Shown here one piece after another: positions 56,401 through 64,000 of a DNA stretch of 64,000 bases; within the stretch, counting starts at the first letter, position 1, and the number at the start of each line of letters is the position of its first letter. The notes under the pieces were generated by a model. That model did no database searches. It worked only from the letters and a program-made list of their open reading frames with translations, and was not told the origin of the DNA. Position numbers and translations under genes: made by a program. This DNA comes from Pegoplata infirma. Its lineage: Eukaryota; Arthropoda; Insecta; Diptera; Anthomyiidae. Where the stretch lies: NCBI GenBank assembly GCA_963921195.1, contig OY992538.1, forward strand, positions 239,065,462 through 239,129,461, written 5' to 3'.

Positions 56401-58467
56401 TTTCAATTAAACCTAGTCATGTAGTATATTAAATGAAAGGTCTTTGGAAAACCTATATATTTATTTGTATAAAAAACGTTTCCAAACATGCACAACTTCA
56501 TATTGAGTAAAATGACAAAATTTTAGGACATTTTTGTTAAAAAAGTGGGGAAAAAAATATTTACCTTTAATATGAGGAATTTCAGGCACTATTAAATAAC
56601 ACAAATACAATTTTAATTTTTTCAAAAAGTGGGCTTTGTAGGCATGGTCAAAAATGCCGAAAATATCGTAATTTTTTGCCATAGTACTTTTATGTCAATA
56701 TATATGCAAATTTAATGAAACACAGTGAAATCTTTAAAATAAAAGTTTATTTTTATAGATTTTTGTATGGGCTATCGATTAAAAAAAATAAAAAATGGAT
56801 TATTTTCAGAAGAAGTCCTGAATTTTTCAAATTTAAACTTTATTTATCAAAAAACATGTCACAATTTTATTTTATTTTTACATGTTTAAAAAATATTTAA
56901 GGCGTACGAGTAATGCGTATGAGTAATATTAACTCTTAAGAAACATTTAAAATAGAGAGGGAATCGTGAGTGAGTTTTTTGACGATCACACATGCTCACG
57001 AAGGAAACATTTTCATCACGCAAGATTTTTCATTTTCCTCGCGCTCACGCGACTAGAAAAAAATTTAGTCACGGCCACGATACTCACGAGAGCGGGACTG
57101 AACGTGAGCAAAATAAGAGATTGTCCGTGATTAAAATGTTTCCTCCGTTAGCGTGACTCATCATCAAAAAAATCTCACCCACTATCACATCTCTATTTTA
57201 AATGTTTCTTAAGAGTTAATATTACTCATACGCATCCGTAATAAATATACCCCAATATTGTAAAATATTAGCATAGCATAATTTCAGAACAGATAGATTT
57301 ACACCTTAACTATTTTTTAAACATGTAAAAAAAAAATCGTGGCATTTTTTTAATAAATCCCCATAATGTGAATGGGGGTTATGACCGAAAAAAGTTAGGT
57401 CGTAATTCCATCAAGGAATGGACACAATTCCCATTGGGATTGTGACCGTTTTGGAAACGGTCATAGTCCCCACAACTATTATGGGAATTATGACCGTAAT
57501 GAATTCGGTCATAAGACCCATTTCCGTTATGGGGGCAATGTCCGTGGGGACTATGTCCTGTCACCCATTTTACAGTATAGTAAATCGAATATCCTCCCGA
57601 AGTAAGGGTATTCGATTTCCGATTCTATGATTCGGATTCAGCACGTGAAAAAGTGTTATACAAATTTAAAGTGGTAGCAGTGTATAAAAATATTTGCCAA
57701 GGTTACCAGGTTAATTTTTATTTTTAAACTAAAAGAGCGTTTGGTATTTTTTTTTTTGAGGCCAGACAATTTTTAAGCAATACCGTGATTTGTATTAAAA
57801 CTAACAATGAGTAATAGTATTAAAAAAGATAAATTTCGGTTAATCGAGACAAATTTTCCGATTTATTTGTTATTTGAATTTTGGCAATTTTAAATTATTC
57901 GAACATTTAATCGACCAAAATTAATCGGTTAACCTGAATACCCTAATATTGACCCTAAAAGACAACTTTTAAGGTCAATCTTTTTGAAATTCGAAAAAAG
58001 GGAATTTTGCTCCACCCTAATATAAAAGTAGGAACTTTTTTGTTTTTTTACTGCTGGGTAATTGTTAACTTTATCTTTGCTGGGTTATATATTTTAAAAT
58101 GCCATAGTATGTTGAATGGTATATATTAATAATGTATTTGGGAACGTGATGAATTTTCTTTATGTAATTTACGTATGTAAATACTTATTTTGATTATCGT
58201 TTACGAATGTGCACAAACAAACAAATGAAAAGTTGATGAGAAAGAGAGTAAGAGAAAATAAATGAAAAAAAAACATGATTTGATTGTATTTGTATGCATG
58301 TGTTCTAGATAATTTGACAATTGCAATGTGAAAATGTTTTATTGTTTTTGTTTTTTTTTTTTGCATTTTCTATTTCAATTATGACACAACAGCTAAATTT
58401 AACACTTACCGTTGCTAATAAATCCCAAAAATAGACAAATAACTATAAACCATCTTTGTGCGTTCAT
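41237..58467 (-). CDS. wrapper paralogue: 3-Ig, FN3, GPI-type cell-surface protein (CG13506-like, tentative)
   Basis: Seven exons join in frame into 533 aa: 58467-58410, 50272-50030, 49915-49590, 47225-46830, 43946-43785, 43344-43167, 41475-41237. Intron phases are 1, 1, 0, 0, 0, 1. Signal peptide residues 1-20 (RWFIVICLFLGFISN) precede an acidic Asp/Tyr stretch (DDDDYYVDYDY, 35-45). Ig1 has Cys94-Cys148, Ig2 Cys191 or 193-Cys240, Ig3 Cys283-Cys338. FN3 spans about 345-454 (TLHWLVRSLQPLSEAVLDY .. NIVGWSKFSTPF). The tail ends in SVHICFQSILLLSLLLVVNYS with small residues (GSSNSATPS) before it, typical of a GPI signal. It probably acts at the surface of neurons or glia. The introns total about 15.6 kb and are packed with mobile elements. 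The CG13506 link comes from gene order and architecture, not from alignment. Confidence 0.85.
41802..42240 (+). repeat. interspersed hairpin repeat fragment, GTCCGTC family, in the last intron
   Basis: Starts ATATCCTCCAACCACATTATG, includes GATGTCCGTCTGTCCGTCCG and a 60-base AT-rich insertion near 41885-41950. It lacks the terminal hairpin. Confidence 0.65.
42489..43138. mobile_element. hAT-type MITE, TAGAGATGGGCGCG family, copy 1
   Basis: Starts TAGAGATGGGCGCGTGAGTG and ends GTGCCCATTTCTA. Flanks ATCCAAAC (42481-42488) and ATCCCAAC (43139-43146) form an 8-bp duplication with one mismatch. The interior is filled with CACTCACTCACGCTCACG words. It lies just downstream of exon 6 (intron 6). Confidence 0.85.
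43167..43344 (-). CDS. minus-strand Ig gene exon 6
   Basis: Acceptor TTTTTTAAG, donor gtaaat, 178 bp. It encodes the second half of FN3 (GEWQTRMKTKNIVGWSKFSTP). Read-through past the donor would stop within two codons, so the splice to exon 7 decides the C-terminus. Confidence 0.8.
43345..43784 (-). other. intron 5 of the minus-strand Ig gene
   Basis: It includes a fragment of the ATACCCTCCACTC hairpin repeat at 43574-43670. The plus-strand 107-aa frame here is not a gene. Confidence 0.6.
43785..43946 (-). CDS. minus-strand Ig gene exon 5
   Basis: Acceptor ATGATTTAG, donor gtaagt, 162 bp. It encodes the last strand of Ig3 (NSIGKNELKTHLML) and the first half of FN3. Confidence 0.82.
44166..44965. 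mobile_element. CCCAGCARAAAA-tipped element with nested TIR element
   Basis: CCCAGCAGAAAAAAT at the left and TTTTTTTTTGCTGGG at the right bound it. The ends match the tips of the elements at 31651 and 46041. It is itself interrupted by the small TIR element at 44576-44763. Confidence 0.5.
44576..44763. mobile_element. 188-bp MITE with AAGGGCTCGTTA ends
   Basis: AAGGGCTCGTTA and TAACGAGCCCTT are perfect 12-bp inverted repeats. TTAA can be drawn at both edges (one base offset), so a piggyBac-type target is possible but not certain. Confidence 0.75.
45009..45349. mobile_element. MITE with long AAGGGCCCATCAGACG inverted ends
   Basis: About 45-bp terminal inverted repeats: GGCCCATCAGACG..CAAATCTTACAATTTG at the left and its complement with few mismatches at the right. 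It is 341 bp with no ORF. Confidence 0.8.
45364..45891 (+). repeat. tandem pair of 264-bp repeat units
   Basis: Two head-to-tail units (starting near 45364 and 45628) with only a few differences, each giving an identical-looking 62-codon frame that is not a gene. A third, inverted copy is inside the LTR element at 14195-14457. Confidence 0.85.
46041..46521. mobile_element. MITE with CCCAGCAAAAA ends
   Basis: CCCAGCAAAAACATGG at the left and CCAATTTTTGCTGGG at the right, with subterminal TACCCATTACCA and GGTAATGGG words. It is 481 bp, within intron 4, and has the same tip as the 31651 element. Confidence 0.7.
46830..47225 (-). CDS. minus-strand Ig gene exon 4
   Basis: Acceptor CTTTCAG, donor gtaagt, 396 bp. 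It encodes the end of Ig2 (NGIYQCLDDD) and most of Ig3 (TAELYCDYRGDPIAITRW .. LGEYICQAE). Confidence 0.87.
47226..47814. other. intron 3 sequence without recognised elements
   Basis: AT-rich with T runs at 47645-47720. It contains a short duplication (AGCGAAGAATTTAAACAATT near 47284-47310). Nothing coding was seen. Confidence 0.4.
47815..49050 (-). pseudogene. non-LTR retrotransposon 3' part (RT C-terminus, RNase H), decayed
   Basis: On the minus strand, upstream to downstream: DIYIKITAAKLTLRLIES, the region after the RT palm; then LSDKCSVFQAKVLTI and IKIFVDSLAVLKALQS, RNase H motifs; then AAGNELANEPNILVP; then SLLVGVLTGHCIIGKM, the C-terminal cysteine-rich region of such elements. Stops and shifts occur throughout. 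It is interrupted by the small insertion at 48703-48828. It lies in intron 3 in the same orientation as the gene. Confidence 0.8.
48703..48828. mobile_element. 126-bp insertion with CCCAACAACAACAACAA inverted ends
   Basis: CCCAACAACAACAACAA at 48704 and TTGTTGTTGTTGTTGGG ending 48799 are inverted, followed by a run of 18 C at 48801-48818. GATATCCACAGG (48691-48702) and GATGTCCACAGG (48829-48840) look like a 12-bp duplication with one mismatch. It interrupts the RT remnant. Confidence 0.65.
49590..49915 (-). CDS. minus-strand Ig gene exon 3
   Basis: Acceptor TTCCATAG, donor gtaggt, 326 bp. It encodes the rest of Ig1 (NNVVIWYKD .. DAGNYYCQVF) and the first half of Ig2 (HICECKTSG .. NIKWYIN). 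Confidence 0.85.
50030..50272 (-). CDS. minus-strand Ig gene exon 2
   Basis: Acceptor TCCTTTAAG, donor gtgagt, 243 bp. It encodes the acidic DDDDYYVDYDYTG stretch and the first Ig1 cysteine (VLLNCDVRNFR). Confidence 0.8.
50470..51570. repeat. interspersed hairpin repeats (two members) in intron 1
   Basis: A short member at 50478-50530 (ATTCGACTTGGTCGAGTCC) and a long one at 50728-51568, which starts AACAAGTAAGAAAG, contains GACGGACAGACGGACGGACG near 51397, and ends GTACCACAAAGTGGTGTAGGG. This is the common fly family that ends in a small hairpin followed by a promoter-like GGTATAAAA. Confidence 0.7.
51745..52700. mobile_element. foldback element, GAGGCATTCCACACC family, copy B with nested hAT MITE
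   Basis: Inverted arms around 51745-52000 and 52255-52500 (TAAGAGTTAATATTACTCATACG words), right end GGAATGCCTC at 52700. The TAGAGATG MITE at 52008-52244 lies at the centre of the palindrome. Confidence 0.65.
52008..52244. mobile_element. TAGAGATG family MITE, copy 2
   Basis: TAGAGATGTGG..GTGGGTG at the left and ACTCACTCACG..CCCATCTCTA at the right, with CTCACGTGAG words inside. No exact 8-bp duplication is visible because it sits in a palindrome arm. Confidence 0.65.
52807..53022. repeat. inverted repeat with GGTGTAAAAAGCTTTGC arms
   Basis: Arms of about 60 bases (CATTTTATGTTATTTGG.. and its complement) surround a 90-base centre. Related arms occur at 59285-59560. It may be a MITE. Confidence 0.6.
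53169..54083. mobile_element. foldback element, GAGGCATTCCACACC family, copy C
   Basis: The left end starts GAGGCATTCCACACCAAATG. The right arm is cut at GACCACGCC (54080), where the poly-A end of a non-LTR insertion begins. It is closely similar to copy A in both arms. Confidence 0.75.
54084..54510 (-). mobile_element. 5'-truncated jockey-clade non-LTR insertion
   Basis: On the minus strand it encodes the end of a jockey-type reverse transcriptase ORF (SLEHRRNVRCVVLFYRYF, STRLSNRAHPFVI, FDIHKFKTNVHRHY) with some frame damage, and ends in a poly-A tract (T run 54086-54101). It abuts the broken right arm of foldback copy C. The missing 5' part fits target-primed reverse transcription. Confidence 0.8.
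54534..54722. mobile_element. 189-bp palindromic MITE with GTGCTCGATTCT ends
   Basis: GTGCTCGATTCTGGAATACGA at the left and TCGTATTCGAGAATCGAGCAC at the right. The rest of the arms, with ATTTGATATTCTTTC, also pair, so nearly the whole element folds. Confidence 0.8.
54723..55492. other. intron 1 spacer
   Basis: It contains TATCAAAATATTCGGCAAAGC..TGAATTTAACTG near 54910-54945, a decayed hairpin-repeat end, and a duplicated AAACATTCTTTACGTAC word (55131 and 55182). No gene was seen. Confidence 0.4.
55493..55766. mobile_element. MITE with TAGGGAATTCACATGGG ends
   Basis: TAGGGAATTCACATGGGTATC at the left and GATACCCATGTGAATTACCTA at the right. Inner inverted pair TATCTAAAAACAGGGTTG and CAACTCTGTTTTTAGATA. 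It is 274 bp. Confidence 0.82.
55795..56398. mobile_element. palindromic MITE with ATATCGT..TATATTCA ends
   Basis: ATATCGTGAACCTATATTCA with GCCAACTCTA at the left; TAGAGTTGGC with TGAATATAGTTCGACGATAT at the right. A shortened copy lies inside the LTR element at 16865-17152. Confidence 0.75.
56500..57357. mobile_element. foldback family copy D with nested TAGAGAGG MITE
   Basis: Arms around 56755-56950 and 57200-57357 are inverted and match copy B. The MITE at 56953-57195 sits in the centre, exactly as in copy B, so the composite probably moved as one unit. Confidence 0.65.
56953..57195. mobile_element. TAGAGATG family MITE, copy 3
   Basis: TAGAGAGGGAATCGTGAGTG at the left and CCACTATCACATCTCTA at the right, with CTCACGCGAC and GTGAGC words between. 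Confidence 0.65.
57359..57566. repeat. cluster of alternating inverted TATGACCG repeats
   Basis: TATGACCG and CGGTCATA alternate, giving stems such as GACCGTTT/AAACGGTC (57446-57465) and TGACCG/CGGTCA (57490-57515). The spacing is about 40-45 bases with ATTATGGG or CCCCATT words between. It lies in intron 1, about 0.85-1.1 kb downstream of exon 1. Its function is unknown. Confidence 0.7.
58410..58467 (-). CDS. minus-strand Ig gene exon 1
   Basis: ATG at 58467-58465, 58 bp, donor gtaagt, phase 1. It encodes the signal peptide and is too short to stand out as an ORF. It was chosen because its last base completes an Ala codon with exon 2 and leaves a continuous frame. Confidence 0.75.
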
Positions 58468-59560
58468 TTTGAACTATTTAACTGGCTGGTTGGCCTCTTG
58501 TTATTTTGTTAACTTGTGTTAGACTAAAAGTGGTAAAAATAAAATTGTATAAAGTACAATAAATAATTTTACCGCACTTCCTACACGGATAAGTATTTTA
58601 AATATCAATATATTGATTGATCAACAAAAAAGCCAAGTTTCACAATTGAAATTTTTGTTTGATTTGATTTAACACATAACACAGAAACAGGTCACGATCG
58701 TTTGCAAATTTTTCACTTTAATAAATTTATTTTTGCATTCTAGATTCAACTAAATTTGTTGAGAACTTTACGTGATTATGCAGTTTTGGCGTACGTCTAT
58801 TTATTATTTTGATTAAATTTATTAAACAGTTTTTTTTTTTTAGTATTCAAATATTTTTTCAACATAAAACTTTAGCGTGTTTATCACTCCAACCCTACTA
58901 CTCACAACATGTGCACAGTGCACCCCCAAAAATACTACCAGTTTGTCGCAATATCAAAATCCAACTAAAATGTAATTGCGCCAATAAAACAATTTCTAGT
59001 GAGTACTTTAACACCTTCAACTTGTATAGTTAGTAGTCAGATCATTTGCTAACGAAAATTTTATATTCTCGCGTTTGTATAAATATTTCGCACACATATA
59101 TACACACACACACAGCTGGCAACATGTATCTCAACAATCTGCAAAGTTGGACCTTAAAAGACTGAATTATTTTTATATCTACCACTTACAAGAAAAGTTT
59201 CCCGATCTTTGTGGAATTGGGTTTATTTTGTAGAGTACACGCAAAAAATACTTGCAAACAAGTACATGCTAGATTTTTCTTACGTAAGAATCAAAATTTG
59301 GTGCAAAAAGCTTTGCCTAATTTTTTCAGATTTAAAAAAAAAATGTTACCGTGTCACATTTCGCATCCTTAGTGCATATAAAAAAAACTGTATTATTTTT
59401 TGCGGTCTCACCCCCCGATTTAATGTTATTTGGTGCAAAAGTATTTGCCTGATTTTTTCAGATTTAAAAAAAAAAAAATTAAGGGTGTTTTTACCATCAT
59501 TTTGTACCCGTTGTGCATTTGGGGGCCAAATATTTTTTTTTAATTGGTGCGAAAAAGTTT
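58468..59560. other. upstream flank of the minus-strand Ig gene
   Basis: Contains the presumed promoter and 5' UTR of the gene starting at 58467. Nothing like a TATA box or initiator is convincing. From 59285 to 59560 arms related to the 52807 inverted repeat occur. Confidence 0.35.
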
Positions 59561-59564
59561 CGTG

Positions 59565-61330
59565 ATATGTTTCTATAGAAAATTCGAATACAGAACATTT
59601 TCTATACAAAATTCTAATACAGAAAATTTTCTATAGAAAATTCTAATACAAAAAATTCTCTATAGAAAATTCTAATACAAAAAATTCTCTATAGAAAATT
59701 CGAATACAGAAAATTTTCTATTGAAAATTCTAATACAGAAAATTTTCTATTGAAAACTTTAATACAGAAAATTTTCTATAGCTAATTATAATACAGAAAA
59801 TTTTCTATAGAAAATTCTAATACAGAAAATTGTCTACAGAAAATTCTAATTAAAAAATTTTCGATAGAAAATTTTCTAGAAAAGGTTCTAATATAGAAAA
59901 TATTTTATAAAAAAATATAATACAGAAAATTTTCTATAAAAGATTCTTTTACAGAAAATTTTTATAGAAAATTCTAAAACATTCTATAGAAAATTTTCTA
60001 AGAAAAATTCTAATTAGATTGTATTAATACAAAAAAAAATCGATTAAAAATTCTAACACAAAAAATTTTCGATAGAAAATTCTAATAAAGAAAATTTTTT
60101 ATAGAAAGTTCTAACACAAAAAAATTTTTGTTTAGAAAATTATAAGACAGAAAATTTTCTATAGAAAATTCTCATATAGAAAATTTTCTGTAGAAAATTC
60201 TCATACAGAAAATTTTCTGTAGAGAATTCTAATACAGACAATTTTCTATAGAAAATTGTAATACAGAAAATGTTCGATAGAAAATTATAGTACAGAAAAG
60301 TTCTAATACAGGAAATTTTCTATATAAATTCTATAGAAAATATAGAGAACATTTTTTATAGAAAATTCTAATACAGAAAATTTTCCATAGAAAATTGCAA
60401 TACTGAAAATTTTCTGTAGAAAACTCTAATACAGAAAATTTCTTACACAGGAAATGTTCTATAGAAATTCTATGGAAAATTCTAATGCAGAAAATTGTCT
60501 GCAGAAAATTTTAATACAGACAATTTTCTTTAGAAAATTCTTATACAGAAAATTTTTTATAGAAAATTCTAATACAGAAAATTTTCTATAGGAAATTCGA
60601 ATACAGAAAAATTTTATAGAAAATTCTAATACAGAAAATTTTGTAGAAAAAACTCTAATACAGACAATTTTGTACAGAAAATTTTAATACAGAAAATTTT
60701 GTATAGAAAATTCTAATACAGAAAATTTTCTATGGATAATTCGAATACAGAAAATTTTCTATAGAAAGTTCTAATACAGAAAATTTTTTATGGAAAATTC
60801 TAATACAGAAAATTTTCTACAGAAAAATTTTCTATGGATAATTCGAATACAGAAAATTTTCTAAAGAAAATTTTAATACAATAAATTTTCAATGGAAAAT
60901 TCTAATACAGAAAATTGTTTATAGAAAATGCTAATACTGAAAATTTTCTCTAGAAATTTCTAATACAGAAAACTTTCTATAGAAAATTCTAATACAGAAA
61001 ATTTTCTAATGAAAATTTTAACACAATAAATTTTCTATAGAAAATTCTGATACAGAAAATTTTTTATAGAAAATTCTAATATGTTCACAAAATTATTTAT
61101 AGAAAATTCTAATATATACACAAAATTTTTTATGGAAAATTCTAATATGTATAAAATTTTAAAACAGAAAGTTTTCTATAGAAAATTGTAATACAGAAAA
61201 TTTTCTATAGAAAATTCTAATACAGAAAATTTTCTATAGAAAATTCTCATACAAAAAATTTTCTAAAGAAAATTCTAATACAAAAAATGTTCTATAGAAA
61301 ATTCTATAGTTTTCGGTACATCGATAAAAG
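59565..61330. repeat. 1.77-kb minisatellite of 29-bp palindrome-bearing units
   Basis: Around 60 units of TTCTAATACAGAAAA plus TTTTCTATAGAAAA with point changes and small deletions. Both AGAAAATTTTCT and TTTTCTATAGAAAA are palindromes, so the array can form many small hairpins on either strand. Confidence 0.95.
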
Positions 61331-61932
61331 AAAATTTTCTATGGAAATTTTATATTTTTTAAAAGAACATTTTTTAACGAAACTTTTAAGCACCAATTTT
61401 GAAAAAATTAATATTAAATGCTGGTTGTGGAAAAATTTATAAAACAAATTTGCATGATCATCTTCAGTCGGCAACCAGCGGTCAAAGTTTAATAAAATGA
61501 CGTTAATCGATCAAAATTCATGTCCGAATTATTTAACCAAATCCAGCGTACTTTATTGCAAAAATAGTGTTTTATGATAGTTTCTGTCATTATCTATTAC
61601 TACTATTAAATTACCTATTATTCCATATTTAATATTATTTCTTATGATTTTTTTTTTGTTTTTTTCAGGCCTTGAACAATAAAAGTCATATTTCCTTCGA
61701 TTTCTTATGTTTATCCGAAATTTTCCACGGCGACAATCTCCAACTTGTAAAAAGTTGTCTTTTTTAAAACATACAATTGGGGTTTTTACAGTGACTAAAA
61801 TTTGCCTTTTTTAGTGTGGTATTTGGCAAATTTGCCATTCTACTAAACGTCAAGTATTTGCCACCATTTTTTCTTTGCATATCGTGAGCGCACTTTTTGT
61901 TTATAATTTGCAAAAAATAACTTTTCAAAAAT
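61331..61932. other. unassigned spacer
   Basis: No repeat end, ORF or RNA gene was recognised. The 68-aa minus-strand frame at 61764-61970 overlaps a repeat copy and has no domain. Confidence 0.35.
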
Positions 61933-62307
61933 TCCTGTCGTGAGCCCATCTCTAGTTTAAACTCATGCATTTTTGTATAAAATATCTATTTTGTATGTTA
62001 TTATAATGCATTATGTATTCAATTACAAATAATGCATTATGTCAAATTTTGAAATAATACATAATGTAACCAAATATAAGTCACCCATGATTTAATGTTT
62101 AGAAATAATAAATATGAAATACAATTTTTGCAATAATCATGCATTACGTAACAAGTTATTAGTAAAACATTATTTTTCACCCTGAAATAATATGTTGTTG
62201 AACAAATGTCTGGTAAGACATCCTAAAATAATGCTACAAATACGGGATATACATTACCTGATAATGTGTTACATAATCACCACCCATTACCAAAGTTTTG
62301 CTGGGTT
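61933..62307. mobile_element. truncated copy of the CCCAGCAAAACTT MITE
   Basis: Matches 32004-32372 from CCTGTCGTGAGCCCATCTCT to CCAAAGTTTTGCTGGG. The left half is missing. Confidence 0.75.
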
Positions 62308-62905
62308 GTTCTAACTTTTACTTTCACAAAAAACTTTTAATTTTTTTTTTTTGTTTTCGATAAATATTATTTATTTTTTTTTTTTTTTTTTGAAAAGGGT
62401 TTTTTTTTGTTATTTTTTGTTTTAATTTTTTTGAAAGAAAAATTTACTTTGAACTTTTGAAAAAAATAAAAAAAATATTGCAGAAAAATTATTTATTTTG
62501 AACACAATAAAAAAATTTAAATTTGATAAAAACTTTAAATTTTGTGTGTTAAGTTTTTAAAATTCAGTGTCTGATTGTTGGGCATTTTATTTCAATTCGA
62601 TAAATATTTAATCAAGGTAACTCGACACAAATTTTACAATTTTTTTAATATTTAGCCACGTTTCCTAAGCCCAGATTTTGAAAAATTAAAAACCAAATAC
62701 ACAATTTTCTTAGTTCCATATAGGGCTACCAATACAACCTATTTATATAGTCATGGGAAACATATTCCAAATTCACCTTTCTATTTTCGAACAAATAAGC
62801 GCTTAATATATCAATTTGCTAAAATTTAGCGTATACGTATACTTAATTTATATCTACATTTATTTATTATTCATACGTTTTTTTTTTGCTTTTACTGGTA
62901 CATAC
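62308..62905. other. AT-rich spacer with foldback fragment
   Basis: Positions 62580-62755 match the right arm of the GAGGCATTCC foldback family (TATTTAATCAAGG..ACTCGACACAAATTT and CATATAGGGCTA). The rest is T-rich without features. Confidence 0.5.
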
Positions 62906-63345
62906 TAGAGATGGGCGCGGGAGTGGATTTTAACTCACACTCACTCACGCTCACGCAAAAAATAATGGAATCACTCACTAATCACTCACGCAATTTTTTT
63001 TACTCACGCTCACTCACTATTCATGTGAGTAATAAAAAACTTAGTCACGCTCACGCGTGACTCACGCCAGATTCAATCACGCTCAAATTTTCCTACCAAA
63101 AACAGAAAAAACTCCAAAAAAAAAAAGTTTTTTTACAAAAAATTAAAAAAAAAATGGGCAAATAAAAAAATCTAATCACGCAAACTCATGCAAAAAATAA
63201 TTGAGTCACTCACTAATCACTCACTCAGATTTTTTTTCAACTCACACTCACTCACAATCACGTGATTGAAATGAAAATCACTCACACTCACACTCACGCG
63301 TGATTCACGTGAATCATGCAAATCACGTGACCAGCGCCCATCCTA
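62906..63345. mobile_element. hAT-type MITE, TAGAGATGGGCGCG family, copy 4
   Basis: Starts TAGAGATGGGCGCGGGAGTG and ends CAGCGCCCATCCTA. GTACATAC is duplicated exactly at 62898-62905 and 63346-63353. The interior is made of CACTCACTCACG and CACGCTCACG words in both orientations. Confidence 0.92.
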
Positions 63346-63464
63346 GTACATACTCGAATCTGGCAATAAGGTCGTTGGATACATATTTGTGACAAGAGGC
63401 TGGATTGCTTATCATTTTTAATTTAATGACTTTCTTTAAGTAAATTTAAAAAAGTTTGAGTGTT

Positions 63465-63955
63465 AAATTCGGCTTTGCCGAATTTTATACCCTCCAAAAT
63501 TGTCAGGAGCGTTTTCTGGGAGGGAAGGGGAATGGGGTCAGTGGGGGACTTTCGGGAGCACCTTTCCATAGCGAAAAATATACCAAATGTTTCATTTATT
63601 TAACAAAAATACAAGAAAACATGGAAAAAAGTGTATTTTTCAGAGGTTGGTTCAGTTCTTCAAAGGGGAACTTTTTCCCCCTGACCCGATTTTGCCGATT
63701 CACGAACTTAACCTGCCTATAAACATGAGACATATTTGTGCCAAACTTCAGGAGTCTAGCTGTTTTATTTTGGACTGTGTTATCTACAGACAGACGGACA
63801 GACAGACGGACGGACATTCACAGAATGTCTTAGAATCGATCATGGATCAATAATATATATACTTTATGGGGTCCCCGACCGATATTTCGATGAGTTACAA
63901 ATGGAATGACAAAGTGAGTATACCCCCATACTGTGGTTGGAGGAGGTATAAAAAA
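63465..63955 (-). repeat. interspersed hairpin repeat, GTCCGTC family, minus strand
   Basis: It carries the terminal hairpin ATTCGGCTTTGCCGAAT at 63467-63483, GACGGACAGACAGACGGACG near 63792, and the other end near CCCCCATACTGTGGTTGG. It is the same family as 35287-35843 in inverse orientation. ORFs in it are not genes. Confidence 0.75.
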
Positions 63956-64000
63956 TTCTTTGAATGCTCTGTTTGTCGTAGGTGCCTATATAGTATTTTA

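Noticed and set aside
59209..59609. 118-aa plus and 87-aa minus ORFs
   Set aside because: They overlap an inverted-repeat arm and the minisatellite start; no domain.
63456..63853. Two 88-aa overlapping ORFs
   Set aside because: They lie entirely inside the minus-strand GTCCGTC-family repeat.

Overview
The window looks like nuclear DNA of a higher fly, most likely a calyptrate such as a blow fly, house fly or stable fly. The basis is AT-rich sequence with homopolymer runs, short-motif GT-AG introns, dipteran interspersed repeats (the TTCGGC..GCCGAA hairpin repeats with runs of GTCCGTCCGTC), and Drosophila-like neuronal immunoglobulin genes. The species cannot be fixed from the sequence alone.

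Host genes. (1) 1459-1966, minus strand: two consecutive exons encoding the N-terminus of a DEG/ENaC (pickpocket-type) sodium channel. The rest of the channel is not visible toward the window start. (2) 32761-37851, plus strand: a complete six-exon gene for a secreted or membrane-tethered protein with three Ig domains and one FN3 domain (535 aa), which I recognise as wrapper. (3) 41237-58467, minus strand: a complete seven-exon gene (533 aa) with the same layout, signal peptide, 3 Ig, FN3 and a hydrophobic GPI-type tail. It lies tail to tail with wrapper and shares the position and phase of its first and last introns, so the two look like an inverted tandem duplication. I tentatively equate it with fly CG13506. 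All splice sites were read directly and every exon joins in frame.

Mobile DNA fills the rest. The largest item is a very young Ty3/gypsy-class LTR retrotransposon at 4064-21243 (17.2 kb). It has 1726-bp LTRs that differ at about two sites, a 4-bp TAAT target duplication, intact gag and pol ORFs joined by a GGGAAAC -1 frameshift site with a potential pseudoknot, and a 6.9-kb non-coding 3' spacer. The spacer carries copies of miniature elements that also occur elsewhere in this window. The whole element sits inside an older TIR element (3620-21556).

From 21.5 to 32.4 kb and in the introns of both Ig genes there are many non-autonomous DNA elements. Five have hAT-type 8-bp target duplications that can be read off the sequence. 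There are also large foldback elements, fragments of non-LTR retrotransposons (RT or RNase H remnants at 1-475, 28760-30760, 47815-49050 and 54084-54510), two tRNA-like SINE candidates, and two large minisatellites (22.0-22.9 kb and 59.6-61.3 kb).

No CRISPR array, bacterial gene, rRNA gene or convincing functional tRNA gene was seen.
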